Positions 41,461 through 51,555 of a stretch of DNA of 64,000 nucleotides are shown here, in pieces. Below the pieces are notes generated by a model. It saw only the letters and a list, made by a program, of their open reading frames with translations. It was not told where the DNA came from and did not search any database. A program made the position numbers and the translations under genes. The DNA comes from Actinomycetota bacterium. GTDB lineage: Bacteria > Actinomycetota > Thermoleophilia > Gaiellales > Gaiellaceae. Each line of letters starts with the position of its first letter. Within the stretch, counting starts at the first letter, position 1. The stretch lies in NCBI GenBank assembly GCA_013816245.1, contig JACDEU010000011.1, positions 1 through 64,000 on the forward strand, in the 5' to 3' direction.

Positions 41461-42795
41461 ATGGAAGGCCCCATCCTCACCCCTCTTCGCGCGCCGCAGC
41501 GCGCGACCTCTGGCCTAGGCGCCCGCTTACGCCAGCTTCGCATTGCCGCGGGGCTGACGCAGTCGGAGCTCGCCGGCGATCGCTTCTCGAAGGAGTACGT
41601 CAGCCAGATCGAGCGCGGCAAGACGCGGCCGACGAAGGAGACGCTCGGCTGGATCGGCGAGCGGCTCGGCGTCGACGTCTCGTATCTCGAAACGGGCCAG
41701 TCCTGGGACGAGTACGCAGAGGTGGAGGCCGCGGTCACGCGTGCCGAAGCCGCTGTCGAAGGCCATCAGTACGACGATGCTCTCGAAGCGCTCGCAGCGC
41801 TCGAGTTTTCCCCGGAGGCACGCGAGCTCGAATTCCGTGCGCTGCTCGCCGGAGCCTGGGCCTGTATGCAGCAGGCCGACTTGAGGCCGGCTCTCGAGCT
41901 CCTCACGCGGGCGCGTGAACTGTCGGAGGAGCCCGGCTTCTCCGACGTCGAGCGGGCCGACGTCCTGTATCGGATGGGCATCTGCCGCTACAAGCTGACG
42001 TCGATCAACACGGCGCAAACCCTGCTGAGCGAGGCTCTCCACCTGGCCGACCGCTCGGGAATCCCATGCGACCGGCTTCGCTCCCACATTCTCGAGTGGC
42101 GCTCGCGCTGCTCGCGGCGCCAGCGCGACTTCGAGGCCGCGCGCGAAGACATCGAGCTCGCCCTCGAGCTCGCAGAGCAGCTCGACGACACGTTGACCGT
42201 CGCGCACATCACATTCCAGGCGTCGCTCGTCGCCGAGCGGGACGGACAGTGGCTACGCGCTCGGAACCTCGCCGAGCGCGCCAAGGAGCTCTACGAGGTA
42301 CACGGCGACCGGCAGAACCTCGGCCGGATGCTCAACAACCTCGGCGGATTGAACTATCTCCTCGGCAAGTCGGACGACGCTGTTTCGTATCTGAAGCGCG
42401 CGTTCTCCGTTGCGCTCGAGGTCGGCAGCGACGCCGATGCCGCCCAGGCGGTGTCGTCGCTCGCGCAGGTGCATCTCGGCGCGCATGACTGGAGCCTGGC
42501 CGAAGAGCAGTCGCGCCACGCGCTTGAACTGCTCGAAGGACGCCCGGACTTCCTGGACGAGATCGGCAACGCACACATCGTCCTCGGGCGCGCACTTCTC
42601 GAACAGGGTCGGCTCGACGAGGCGGAGCACGCCTTTGCCGAGGCCGAGCTCAACCTGTCACAGCTTTCCTCTGCCAGCCATCGCGCGGTTGCCTGGACGG
42701 CCCAAGGCGATCTCGCATCGCGACGCGGCGACGACAGTACCGCCGCTGCGCTCTACCGGCGTGCAGCAGAGGCCTTGCAAGACGTGAGGTTCTAG
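41461..42795 (+). CDS. HTH-TPR regulator (XRE type; RRNPP-like architecture)
   Basis: 444 residues. Residues about 18-78 are an XRE HTH domain (LGARLRQLRIAAGLTQSELA, FSKEYVSQIERGKTRPTKET). The remaining 360 are helix pairs with TPR character (ALEALAALEFSPEA; MGICRYKLTSINTAQTLLSEA; LNNLGGLNYLLGKSDDAVSY; IGNAHIVLGRALLEQGRLDEA). This two-part layout matches peptide-sensing regulators PlcR, NprR and Rgg, and also some peptide-independent XRE proteins. GGAGG precedes the ATG. Seventeen nt downstream is a small exported-peptide gene, a likely ligand precursor. Confidence 0.9.
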   Translation: MEGPILTPLRAPQRATSGLGARLRQLRIAAGLTQSELAGDRFSKEYVSQIERGKTRPTKETLGWIGERLGVDVSYLETGQSWDEYAEVEAAVTRAEAAVEGHQYDDALEALAALEFSPEARELEFRALLAGAWACMQQADLRPALELLTRARELSEEPGFSDVERADVLYRMGICRYKLTSINTAQTLLSEALHLADRSGIPCDRLRSHILEWRSRCSRRQRDFEAAREDIELALELAEQLDDTLTVAHITFQASLVAERDGQWLRARNLAERAKELYEVHGDRQNLGRMLNNLGGLNYLLGKSDDAVSYLKRAFSVALEVGSDADAAQAVSSLAQVHLGAHDWSLAEEQSRHALELLEGRPDFLDEIGNAHIVLGRALLEQGRLDEAEHAFAEAELNLSQLSSASHRAVAWTAQGDLASRRGDDSTAAALYRRAAEALQDVRF

Positions 42796-42796
42796 G

Positions 42797-42810
42797 AAAG
42801 GAGGTGATCA
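42797..42810 (+). promoter_or_regulatory. Full-length Shine-Dalgarno sequence
   Basis: AAAGGAGGTGATCA pairs with the whole 3' end of 16S rRNA (anti-SD GATCACCTCCTTT), much longer than usual, 2 nt before the ATG at 42813. It implies very strong, possibly post-termination, ribosome capture. Confidence 0.8.
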
Positions 42811-42812
42811 GG

Positions 42813-42968
42813 ATGCTGCGGAAATTCTTCTCATTGGGAGCTCTCGCCGTGGTCGCCGTGACTTTCGGCGTCGGCAACGCTGCTGCCGAGCCCAAGAGCG
42901 CTAGCTCGCCGGCTGTGACGCACAGCCACGGGACGTGGACTGAAGGCTTCTCGGACGGTCGCGACTAG
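42813..42968 (+). CDS. Short secreted peptide encoded after the HTH-TPR regulator
   Basis: 51 residues: a basic start (MLRKFF), a hydrophobic core (LGALAVVAVTFGVG), an Ala-rich cleavage site (NAAA-EP), and a 26-residue tail (EPKSASSPAVTHSHGT, WTEGFSDGRD). Processing by signal peptidase would release the tail. Position right after a PlcR/NprR-like regulator, with the strongest ribosome site in the window, suggests a pheromone precursor, by analogy with PapR, NprX and Phr. A simple small exported protein of other use is the alternative. Its stop shares CTAG with the flippase gene. Confidence 0.75.
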   Translation: MLRKFFSLGALAVVAVTFGVGNAAAEPKSASSPAVTHSHGTWTEGFSDGRD

Positions 42969-42978
42969 CGGCCGTCCG
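42952..42978. terminator. Bidirectional hairpin over two convergent stops
   Basis: CGGACGGTCGC and GCGGCCGTCCG pair (one G-T) around GACTA; the loop and stem contain the stop codons of both the peptide gene and the reverse-strand flippase gene. Confidence 0.6.
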
Positions 42979-43939
42979 AGGCATTCGCTTTCGCCGGCTT
43001 CGTGCCGGCGCGATCGGCTTCGGCGGCACGCCGAACATGGAGCGTGCCGGTCATGAGCAGGATCGCGGCGAACCCGACAGTGGCGTTAACGAGGATCAAC
43101 GTCACGCGCATGCCCACGCTGAAGCTCAGCGCGAGGCTCTTCGACGTGACGTTGCGGAAGACGTAGACGAGCAGTGCCTGCTCCGTGCCGATTCCGGCCG
43201 GGCTGACGGGGAAGATGGTCGCGAGGCTCTGGCTGACCTGAACGAGCAATGCGTTGTGCAGGGTCGCCGGAAGCCCGAACGCCTTCAGGAAGAAAAAGAC
43301 GGTCGCCAGTCGAAGCGACCAGTCGGCGACTTGCCAGGTCACGACATGGCCCAGGTAATAAGACCGGTTCTTAAAGGCCGCGAATCCCTGTGCGACCTTC
43401 GCCTTGAACTCCTCGACGCGTTCTGCGATCCAGGCGATGAGTGCGGTTCCGAAGAGCAGGAGCAGGCCGAAGAGGATCAAGCCCGCCTGCGGGTGGCGAA
43501 AAGCCCAGCCGTAGTCGAGCGCCGGGAGGCTCGGGCTCTGCAGCACGTTCAGGCCCGGTAGTACGTGCTGGGTGACTGCCCAGATGATGAAACAGCTCGC
43601 GACGACCATGTCGAAGATCGTTTGCAGGAGCGACGTCGAGACGAGCGTCGTATACGTCGACCCATCGATGCGCCGCCTCGCAAGGAAGAGCCTGACGACG
43701 TCACCGCCCCGCGCCGGGATGACGGCGTTCACGCCGGTGCCGGCGACATAGGAACCGAACATCTGACGCCAGCGGACCGGCCGGTCCGGGTACGCGGCCG
43801 CGACAATGTTGCGCCAGGCTCGCGAGACGGCCAGCAGCTTGCAAAGGTGGCAGGCGATGCCGATCGCGAGCCACTTCCAGTCCACCGCGGCAAGGTGGTG
43901 AAAGAACACGCTGATCGCGTGGAGAACGGAATGGATCAC
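42965..43939 (-). CDS. Lysylphosphatidylglycerol synthase-like/flippase-domain membrane protein
   Basis: 324 residues, about eight membrane helices. Typical blocks are WKWLAIGIACHLCKLLAVSR, VRWRQMFGSYVAGTGVNAVI, IPARGGDVVRLFLARRRID, and near the C-terminus SLATIFPVSPAGIGTEQALL. These are the UPF0104/AglD-like features of proteins that move or modify lipids or polyprenyl sugars. Intact relative of the decayed gene at 35786-36826. It ends tail-to-tail with the peptide gene. Confidence 0.85.
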   Translation of the reverse strand: MIHSVLHAISVFFHHLAAVDWKWLAIGIACHLCKLLAVSRAWRNIVAAAYPDRPVRWRQMFGSYVAGTGVNAVIPARGGDVVRLFLARRRIDGSTYTTLVSTSLLQTIFDMVVASCFIIWAVTQHVLPGLNVLQSPSLPALDYGWAFRHPQAGLILFGLLLLFGTALIAWIAERVEEFKAKVAQGFAAFKNRSYYLGHVVTWQVADWSLRLATVFFFLKAFGLPATLHNALLVQVSQSLATIFPVSPAGIGTEQALLVYVFRNVTSKSLALSFSVGMRVTLILVNATVGFAAILLMTGTLHVRRAAEADRAGTKPAKANASDGR

Positions 43940-43963
43940 TGGTTCAGTGTGGCCGAGTCCTGA

Positions 43964-45296
<1,333 letters not shown>

Positions 45297-45300
45297 GGGG

Positions 45301-46956
45301 CTAGCTGGAGTTGCGCCCGTCTTCGGGCGCCATGAACGGATAGCGGTAGTCGGTCGGTGGCACGAAGGTCTCCTTGATCGTGCGCGGGCTGACCCAGCGG
45401 ATCAGGTTCCACATCGAGCCGGCCTTGTCGTTCGTGCCGGATGCGCGCGCGCCGCCGAAAGGCTGCTGACCGACGACTGCGCCCGTCGGCTTGTCGTTGA
45501 CGTAGAAGTTGCCGGCGGCGTAGCGGAGCTTCTCGCCCGCAAGGTCGACAGCGTCGCGCTCGCGAGCGAAGACCGCTCCCGTCAACCCGTAGGGCGCGCC
45601 CTGGTCGATCATCTCCAGGGTCTCGCCGTACTTTGCTTCGGGATAGACGTAGGTCGTCACGACGGGCCCGAAGAGCTCGTCGCGCATCGTCCGGAAGTTC
45701 GGATCGGTGGTCTCGAGGACGGTCGGCTCGACGAAGTAGCCCTCCGTGTCGTCGTAGCCGCCGCCGACGAGGACGTTGACCTTGTCTGCCGCCTTCGCCT
45801 CCTCGATCGCGTCTTTCTGGGTCTTGAATGAGCCCGCGTCAATCACGGCGCCCATGAAGTTCTGAAAGTCGGAGACGTCTCCCATCTTGATCGAGCGCAC
45901 CTCTTCGACCACGCGCTCCCGGATCTCCGGCCAGAGATTGGACGGCGCGAAGATGCGTGACGCTGCGGAGCACTTCTGACCCTGGTATTCGAAACTCCCA
46001 CGGACGATGGCGGTAGCGACTGCAGCTGCATCGGCGGAGGGGTGAGCCACGATGAAGTCCTTGCCACCCGTCTCGCCGACGATGCGCGGGTAGTTGCGGT
46101 AGTTCGCGATGTTGTTCCCGATCGTCTTCCACATCGACTGAAAGACGGGTGTCGAGCCCGTAAAGTGGACGCCTGCGAGATCGGGGCTCGCGAGCGCGGG
46201 GTCGCCGATCTCGGCGCCGGAACCGTAGACGAGGTTGATCACGCCGGGAGGCAGGCCGGCGGCCTCGAACAGCTTCATCAGATAGTGGGCCGAGTAGGCG
46301 GCGGTGGATGCCGGCTTCCAGACGACCGTGTTCCCCATCAGTGCCGCGCTCCCCGGAAGGTTTCCACCGATCGCAGTGAAGTTGAACGGCGTCACGGCGA
46401 AGACGAAGCCCTCGAGCGGGCGGTACTCCATCCGGTTCCAGACGCCCGGCGAGGAGATGGGCTGCTCTTCGTAGATCCGCAACATGAACTGGACGTTGAA
46501 GCGGAAGAAGTCGGTGAGCTCACAGGCGGCGTCGATCTCCGCCTGGTGTGCCGTCTTCGACTGGCCAAGCATCGTCGCGGCGTTGAGAGTTGAGCGCCAC
46601 GGCCCCGCGAGCAGATCGGCGGCGCGAAGGAAGACTGCGGCTCGCTCCTCCCACGGGGTGCGATGCCAGTCCTCCCAGGCGTCACCCGCGGCCTTGATCG
46701 CCTGCTCCACGTGTCGTGCATTGCCCTTGTGAACCATCGCGAGCACGTGAGCCTTGTCGTGGGGCATGACGGCCTCGAAGGTGTCGCGTGTCCGAACTTC
46801 CTCACCGCCGATCACCATCGCGGCGTCGATTTGCTGTGACTTCAGTTCGTGCAGACGCAGCCGCAGCTCTTCGCGCTCGGGCGTCCCGGGCGCGTAGGAC
46901 TTCACCGGCTCGTTCTCGGGCGGGGGTGGGCGGAAGAGGCCTGGAGCAGCGGACAT
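45301..46956 (-). CDS. pruA: L-glutamate gamma-semialdehyde dehydrogenase (P5C dehydrogenase)
   Basis: 551 residues, aldehyde dehydrogenase fold. The catalytic Cys is in GQKCSAASRIF (about residue 329), the Glu in RIVGETGGKDFIV, and the proline-specific blocks AVTPFNFTAIGGNLPGSAA and PQQPFGG-like GQQPFGGARASGTNDKAG are present. It oxidises glutamate semialdehyde to glutamate with NAD, the second step of proline degradation. No proline dehydrogenase is adjacent. Its start is 26 nt from the divergent ogt gene. Confidence 0.96.
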   Translation of the reverse strand: MSAAPGLFRPPPPENEPVKSYAPGTPEREELRLRLHELKSQQIDAAMVIGGEEVRTRDTFEAVMPHDKAHVLAMVHKGNARHVEQAIKAAGDAWEDWHRTPWEERAAVFLRAADLLAGPWRSTLNAATMLGQSKTAHQAEIDAACELTDFFRFNVQFMLRIYEEQPISSPGVWNRMEYRPLEGFVFAVTPFNFTAIGGNLPGSAALMGNTVVWKPASTAAYSAHYLMKLFEAAGLPPGVINLVYGSGAEIGDPALASPDLAGVHFTGSTPVFQSMWKTIGNNIANYRNYPRIVGETGGKDFIVAHPSADAAAVATAIVRGSFEYQGQKCSAASRIFAPSNLWPEIRERVVEEVRSIKMGDVSDFQNFMGAVIDAGSFKTQKDAIEEAKAADKVNVLVGGGYDDTEGYFVEPTVLETTDPNFRTMRDELFGPVVTTYVYPEAKYGETLEMIDQGAPYGLTGAVFARERDAVDLAGEKLRYAAGNFYVNDKPTGAVVGQQPFGGARASGTNDKAGSMWNLIRWVSPRTIKETFVPPTDYRYPFMAPEDGRNSS

Positions 46957-46982
46957 CGGGGGCGATTGTAGGCTTGCGGACC

Positions 46983-47549
46983 GTGCCCGTGACGTCCGTC
47001 TCCTATTCGGTCGACGGCTGGGGCAGAGGGGAGTTGTGGCTCGATGGCACGAAGCTGGCCTGGCACGAGCTCCCCCACCCGCCTATAGGTAGACGCGCGC
47101 GCGCGGCGACCCCCACCCGTTCGGAGGGTGGGGTGAAACACCCACCACCCTCGCGGTCGACGTTAGCGCCGCAACGCGTACGGATGGTCAACGCCCGTGT
47201 GGAAATGGCGGAAAAGTTGATCGACAGGTTCATGGCGTACTTCGCAGGCGAGCGGGCTTCGTTCGACGACGTCGCGCTCGAGCTCGACGGCTGGACTCCC
47301 TTCCAGCTCGACGTCGTCCGCGCTCTTCGGCGCGTGCCCTACGGCGATACCGTCTCCTACAGCGAGCTGGCCCGCCTCGCCGGCCACTCCCGCGCTCAGC
47401 GCGCTACCGGGACGTTTTGCGCGAACAATCGCTTCGGCATCGTCGTCCCTTGCCACCGCGTCGTCGCCGCCGACGGTCTCGGCTCGTACGGCTCACTCGG
47501 CCTCGCCTACAAGCGGCGTCTGCTCGCCCTCGAAGGTGTCACTCTCTGA
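46983..47549 (+). CDS. ogt: Methylated-DNA-[protein]-cysteine S-methyltransferase
   Basis: 188 residues. The active-site motif VPCHRVVAADG is intact with RATGTFCANNRFGI before it, so it should remove alkyl groups from O6-alkylguanine. GTG 46983 includes the short N-terminal domain (VSYSVDGWGRGELWLDG); the linker (RRARAATPTRSEGG) is longer and more basic than usual. The 3' end overlaps whiA by 14 nt, coupling the two genes. Confidence 0.93.
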   Translation: MPVTSVSYSVDGWGRGELWLDGTKLAWHELPHPPIGRRARAATPTRSEGGVKHPPPSRSTLAPQRVRMVNARVEMAEKLIDRFMAYFAGERASFDDVALELDGWTPFQLDVVRALRRVPYGDTVSYSELARLAGHSRAQRATGTFCANNRFGIVVPCHRVVAADGLGSYGSLGLAYKRRLLALEGVTL

Positions 47550-48456
47550 CGACCTACGCCACGAGCTTGCGGCGATCACGCCGCAGAGCTCGTGCGACCG
47601 GCTTGCGGAGCTCTCGGGGCTCTTTCACTCTGCCGGCAGCGAACACTTGAAGGGCCGCGGCGAAGTCTCGGTCCACCTGGACGTCGCGGATCCCGCCGTC
47701 GCGCGCCGGGCCTTCAGCCTTTTGCGAGCGTTCGGCGTCGGCTCGGAGATCCGGACCTACCGGCGCCGCGCCTTCGATGGTGGGACGCGCTACCAGCTTC
47801 ATGTCGCCGGCGACGACCGTGCCCTGCAGGTGTTGAACGAGGCGGGAGTGCTGAGCTCCCGGTTGACGCCGCTCGAGCACCCGCCAAAGCGGGTCGTAGC
47901 GCGTGCCTGCTGCCGCGCCGCCTATCTCCGTGGCGCGCTCCTCGGTGGCGGCTCGCTCAGCGGGCCGCGGTCCCCGCATCTCGAAATCCGCAGCGCAGAG
48001 CTGGACGGCGCCAAGTTCCTCTCGCGCATCGCCGAAAAGGAAGGCGCACGGCTCGATTTCCTCGATCGCGGTCGCCACGCCGTCGCGTACGCGAAAGGGC
48101 TGGAGGCGATCGTCGACGTGCTCGCTCTTGCCGGTGCGGGTCGAACCGTTCTGCTCTTCGAAGAGCGTGCAGTCATGTCGGCGACGAAGTCTCGCGCGAA
48201 CCGGCTCGCAAACGCCGACCACGCGAATCTGGTCCGGACGAGTCGCGCTGCGCATGAGCAGCTACGAGCCGTCGAGCTCCTCAGACACAGCGGTCAGCTC
48301 GAAAAACTGCCCATGCCGCTACAGGAGATCGCCGAGCTCAGAGAGCGGCACCCGACGCTGCCGCTGCGAGAACTTGCGCTCAAATGCCGTCCACCGGCGA
48401 CCAAGACGGCGGTGCACAGGCGTTTACGGAAGTTACAACGACTGGCATCAGTCTGA
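47536..48456 (+). CDS. whiA: Sporulation/division regulator WhiA (DUF199)
   Basis: 306 residues. WhiA LAGLIDADG-like core: YLRGALLGGGSLSGPRSPH and the HLE...F strand, then MSATKSRANRLANADHANL and a C-terminal HTH (PLQEIAELRERHPTLPLREL, KTAVHRRLRKL). In Actinobacteria it works with WhiB to control septation genes. The usual neighbours yvcK and rapZ are missing from its upstream side; ogt takes that place. GTG start. Confidence 0.95.
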   Translation: MSLSDDLRHELAAITPQSSCDRLAELSGLFHSAGSEHLKGRGEVSVHLDVADPAVARRAFSLLRAFGVGSEIRTYRRRAFDGGTRYQLHVAGDDRALQVLNEAGVLSSRLTPLEHPPKRVVARACCRAAYLRGALLGGGSLSGPRSPHLEIRSAELDGAKFLSRIAEKEGARLDFLDRGRHAVAYAKGLEAIVDVLALAGAGRTVLLFEERAVMSATKSRANRLANADHANLVRTSRAAHEQLRAVELLRHSGQLEKLPMPLQEIAELRERHPTLPLRELALKCRPPATKTAVHRRLRKLQRLASV

Positions 48457-48577
48457 CTTGCGCGTGTGGTTGTGACTTCTCCCTGCAGTTCGTCATACTC
48501 AGTGAGCGGCGGGTCCGTGCTCGTCCGGCGCCGGATTCAGACCCCGTCCGACGCCACGGTCCTGAGCGTGGTTCAAC

Positions 48578-48728
48578 CGGAGGGGGAGGTCGTCCTCGGA
48601 GCTTCCCCTCCGGCCCGCCGCTTGATCGTCGGAAATCCGGCGCGCTTTGCGCGCCATGATGATTTCCGACGATCTTCGAGTCCTACCGGCCAGCCGTATG
48701 GCCGACGCCGGCAAAGCCGGCATCGGCG
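48578..48728 (+). ncRNA. Structured intergenic element, copy 1 (three hairpins before gapA)
   Basis: H1: CCGGAGGGGGAG/CTTCCCCTCCGG. H2: a perfect 14-bp stem GATCGTCGGAAATC (48624) with GATTTCCGACGATC (48661), enclosing GGCGCGC-TTT-GCGCGCC and an ATGAT bulge. H3: GCCGACGCCGGC-AAA-GCCGGCATCGGC. H2 and H3 recur at 62462-62567 with changed stems. Located between whiA and gapA; no gene found in 48457-48759. Could be a terminator, a leader RNA or a REP-like repeat. Confidence 0.6.
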
Positions 48729-48759
48729 GCGGGTCGGAAAGCTCATTTAGACTGGCTCC

Positions 48760-49788
48760 ATGGCTAAAACACGCGTGGGGATCAATGGGTTTGGGCGGAT
48801 CGGACGGAATTTTTTTCGGGCTCATCTTGAGCGTGGTAGTGAATTCGAGATCGTTGCCATCAACGATCTCGGTGACGCCAAGACGATGGGGCATTTGCTG
48901 AAATACGATTCCGTACTGGGTCAGTTGGACTCCGACGTCGAGGTTGGGGACGGGGTCATCAGGGCTGGGAAGCACGAGTTGAAGGTGCTGTCCGAGAAGG
49001 ATCCGGCGGCGCTGCCCTGGGGCGAGCTCGAGATCGACCTCGTGATCGAGTCGACCGGGTTCTTCACCGACCGTGAAGGCGCGCAGAAGCACATCGATGC
49101 CGGCGCGAGAAAGGTCGTCATCTCTGCTCCGGCCACCGATCCGGACGTGACGATCGTGCTCGGCGTGAACGACGACACCTACGACCCCGAGCAGCACCAC
49201 ATCATCTCGAACGCGTCCTGCACTACCAACTGCGTCGCGCCGCTCGCGAAGGTCCTGCACGACAACTTCACGGTCGAGCAGGGATTCATGACGACCATCC
49301 ACGCGTACACGAACGACCAGCAGATCCTCGATCTGCCACACAAGGACCTGCGCCGCGCACGCGCTGCTGCGATCAACCTCATTCCCACGTCCACCGGCGC
49401 CGCGCGCGCCATCGGGCTCGTGCTCCCCGACCTCAAGGGAAAGGTGGACGGGATCTCGGTGCGCGCGCCGGTTCCGACCGGGTCGATCACCGACCTCGTC
49501 GTGCGGCTCGGGCGCGAGGTGACAGTCGACGAGGTGAACGCGGCCTACCGTGCGGCAGCCGACGACGGTCCGCTCTCGTTGGTCCTTCGCTACGCGGACG
49601 ATCCGCTCGTGTCCACCGACATCGTCCACTCGCAGTACTCGTGCATCGTCGACAGCGAGCTGACGATGGCCAACGGGACGATGGCGAAGGTGTTCGGCTG
49701 GTACGACAACGAGTGGGGCTACAGCTGCCGGCTCGTCGACGTCGTGGCGAAGATCGCCGCGGACATTCCCGCTGCAGTCTCCGCATAG
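48760..49788 (+). CDS. gapA: Glyceraldehyde-3-phosphate dehydrogenase, type I
   Basis: 342 residues. NAD-binding start (TRVGINGFGRIGRNFFRAHL), catalytic SNASCTTNCVAPLAK with the active Cys near residue 155, and the C-terminal WYDNEWGYSCRLVD. First gene of a lower-glycolysis operon gapA-pgk-tpiA-gpmI; pgk begins on the very next base after its stop. A 300-nt structured leader precedes it. Confidence 0.98.
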   Translation: MAKTRVGINGFGRIGRNFFRAHLERGSEFEIVAINDLGDAKTMGHLLKYDSVLGQLDSDVEVGDGVIRAGKHELKVLSEKDPAALPWGELEIDLVIESTGFFTDREGAQKHIDAGARKVVISAPATDPDVTIVLGVNDDTYDPEQHHIISNASCTTNCVAPLAKVLHDNFTVEQGFMTTIHAYTNDQQILDLPHKDLRRARAAAINLIPTSTGAARAIGLVLPDLKGKVDGISVRAPVPTGSITDLVVRLGREVTVDEVNAAYRAAADDGPLSLVLRYADDPLVSTDIVHSQYSCIVDSELTMANGTMAKVFGWYDNEWGYSCRLVDVVAKIAADIPAAVSA

Positions 49789-50835
49789 GTGCATCGGCCA
49801 CGCTCGGTTCGTGACGCCGACATCGGCGGTAAGCGCGTGCTCGTTCGCTCGGACCTGAACGTGCCCCTGGAGGAGGGTCGCATCGCGGACGAGACGCGCA
49901 TCCAGGCGTCGTTGCCGACCCTTCGCCTGCTGCTCGAGCGGGGCGCAAGGGCCGTGACCGTCTGCTCGCATCTGGGGCGGCCGAAAGGGGAGGACTCCGC
50001 GCTCTCGCTCGAGCCTGTCGAGGATCGCCTCCGTGAGTTGCTGCCCGACGACCGCCTGCAAGTCCTCGAGAACACACGCTTCAATCCGGGGGAGACGAAG
50101 AACGATCCGGCGTTCGCACGGGAGCTCGCCGATGACAACGACCTCTTCGTGCAGGACGCCTTCGGCTCGGTGCATCGAGCGCACGCATCGACGGTCGGCG
50201 TCGCCGAGCTCCTGCCGGCGTATGCGGGACTACTGCTGGAACGGGAGCTCGACGAGCTCGGCAAGCTGCTCGGGGTCGTCGAGCGACCTTTCGTCCTGAT
50301 CTCCGGCGGCGCGAAGGTGGATGACAAGCTCGGGGTTCTCCAAAACCTCGGCGGCAAAGCCGACGCCGTGCTGGTCGGGGGGAAGATGGCGGAGCAGATC
50401 AGGTCGGAGAATCCGCTGTCCTTCGAGGTCGTCCTCCCGGTCGACGTCGTTGCAGCGAGCGAGTTCGCGGAGGATGCCGAGACGAAGGTCGTCCCGTACG
50501 GCTCCCTTCCGGAGGGCTGGCTCGGGCTCGACATCGGCCCCGAGACGCGCGAGCTCTTCGCGCAGCACATCGCGAAGGCGCGGACGATCTTCTGGAACGG
50601 CCCCATGGGTGTGTTCGAATGGTCGCCCTTCGCCGAAGGGACGAAGGCGGTGGCCCAGGCAGTGGCCGCCTCGGACGGCTATTCGGTCGTGGGCGGCGCC
50701 GACTCCGCGCGTGCGCTGACCGAGCTCGGGCTCGCGGACAAGGTCTCGTGGGTCTCGACCGGCGGCGGAGCAGCGCTTGAGCTTCTCGAGGGGAAGGATC
50801 TCCCCGGGGTCAGCGTGATACCTGCAGCGCCGTAA
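49789..50835 (+). CDS. pgk: Phosphoglycerate kinase (compact)
   Basis: 348 residues, about 40-50 shorter than the usual 390-400. Key blocks are kept: VLVRSDLNVPLE, HLGRPKG, ENTRFNPGE, DAFGSVHRAHAS, FWNGPMGVFEW and GGADSARAL with a GGGAALELLEG nucleotide site. The reductions lie in surface loops of the N-domain and the middle. GTG start abuts the gapA stop. It produces ATP from 1,3-bisphosphoglycerate. Confidence 0.97.
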   Translation: MHRPRSVRDADIGGKRVLVRSDLNVPLEEGRIADETRIQASLPTLRLLLERGARAVTVCSHLGRPKGEDSALSLEPVEDRLRELLPDDRLQVLENTRFNPGETKNDPAFARELADDNDLFVQDAFGSVHRAHASTVGVAELLPAYAGLLLERELDELGKLLGVVERPFVLISGGAKVDDKLGVLQNLGGKADAVLVGGKMAEQIRSENPLSFEVVLPVDVVAASEFAEDAETKVVPYGSLPEGWLGLDIGPETRELFAQHIAKARTIFWNGPMGVFEWSPFAEGTKAVAQAVAASDGYSVVGGADSARALTELGLADKVSWVSTGGGAALELLEGKDLPGVSVIPAAP

Positions 50836-50847
50836 GATCTGACGACC

Positions 50848-51555
50848 TTGGCGCTGATCGCAGGCAACTGGAAGATGTACAAGGGCCCGGCGGAGGCGGC
50901 GGAGTTCTGCCTTCGCCTCCGCGAGCAGGATCTCGGCGGAGTCGACGTCGTCGTCTGCCCGCCTTACGTCTCTCTTGCTGTGTGCGTGCAGCTCCTCGCG
51001 GGCACCGAAGTCGCGGTTGCGGCGCAGAACGTGCACTGGGAGCAGGAAGGTGCGTACACCGGCGAGGTCTCGGCGGCGATGCTGCTCGAGCTCGGCGTGT
51101 ACGGCGCGATCGTCGGCCACTCGGAGCGGCGCCAGTACTTCGGCGACACCGACGGCACCAGTGCCGAGCGTGCGCGAGCAGCGCTCTCGGCCGGGCTCTT
51201 CGTGATCGCGTGCGTCGGTGAGACTGAGGAGGAACGGGAGGGAGGCGTGACAGAGGACGTTCTACGACGCCAGGTCTCTCTGCTCGAGCCCGACGACAAT
51301 CTCGTCATCGCCTATGAGCCGGTCTGGGCGATCGGGACCGGTAAAACCGCCACACCGGACATGGCACAAGAGGCCCACGCCTTGATCAAGTCAGTGCTCG
51401 ACGTCCCGGTGATCTACGGCGGGTCAGTGAAGCCGGACAACGCCGAGGAGCTCCTCGCCCGGCCGCACGTCGACGGCGCGCTCGTCGGAGGCGCGTCGCT
51501 CGAACTCGACTCCTTCATTGCGATTTGCCGAGCGGGCGCGAGCACCAACTCGTAG
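50848..51555 (+). CDS. tpiA: Triosephosphate isomerase
   Basis: 235 residues. GNWKMYKG (Asn, Lys), GHSERRQYFG with the catalytic His, and AYEPVWAIGTGKTAT with the catalytic Glu and loop 6. TTG start 12 nt after pgk. Its last 31 nt overlap the proposed gpmI start. Confidence 0.98.
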   Translation: MALIAGNWKMYKGPAEAAEFCLRLREQDLGGVDVVVCPPYVSLAVCVQLLAGTEVAVAAQNVHWEQEGAYTGEVSAAMLLELGVYGAIVGHSERRQYFGDTDGTSAERARAALSAGLFVIACVGETEEEREGGVTEDVLRRQVSLLEPDDNLVIAYEPVWAIGTGKTATPDMAQEAHALIKSVLDVPVIYGGSVKPDNAEELLARPHVDGALVGGASLELDSFIAICRAGASTNS

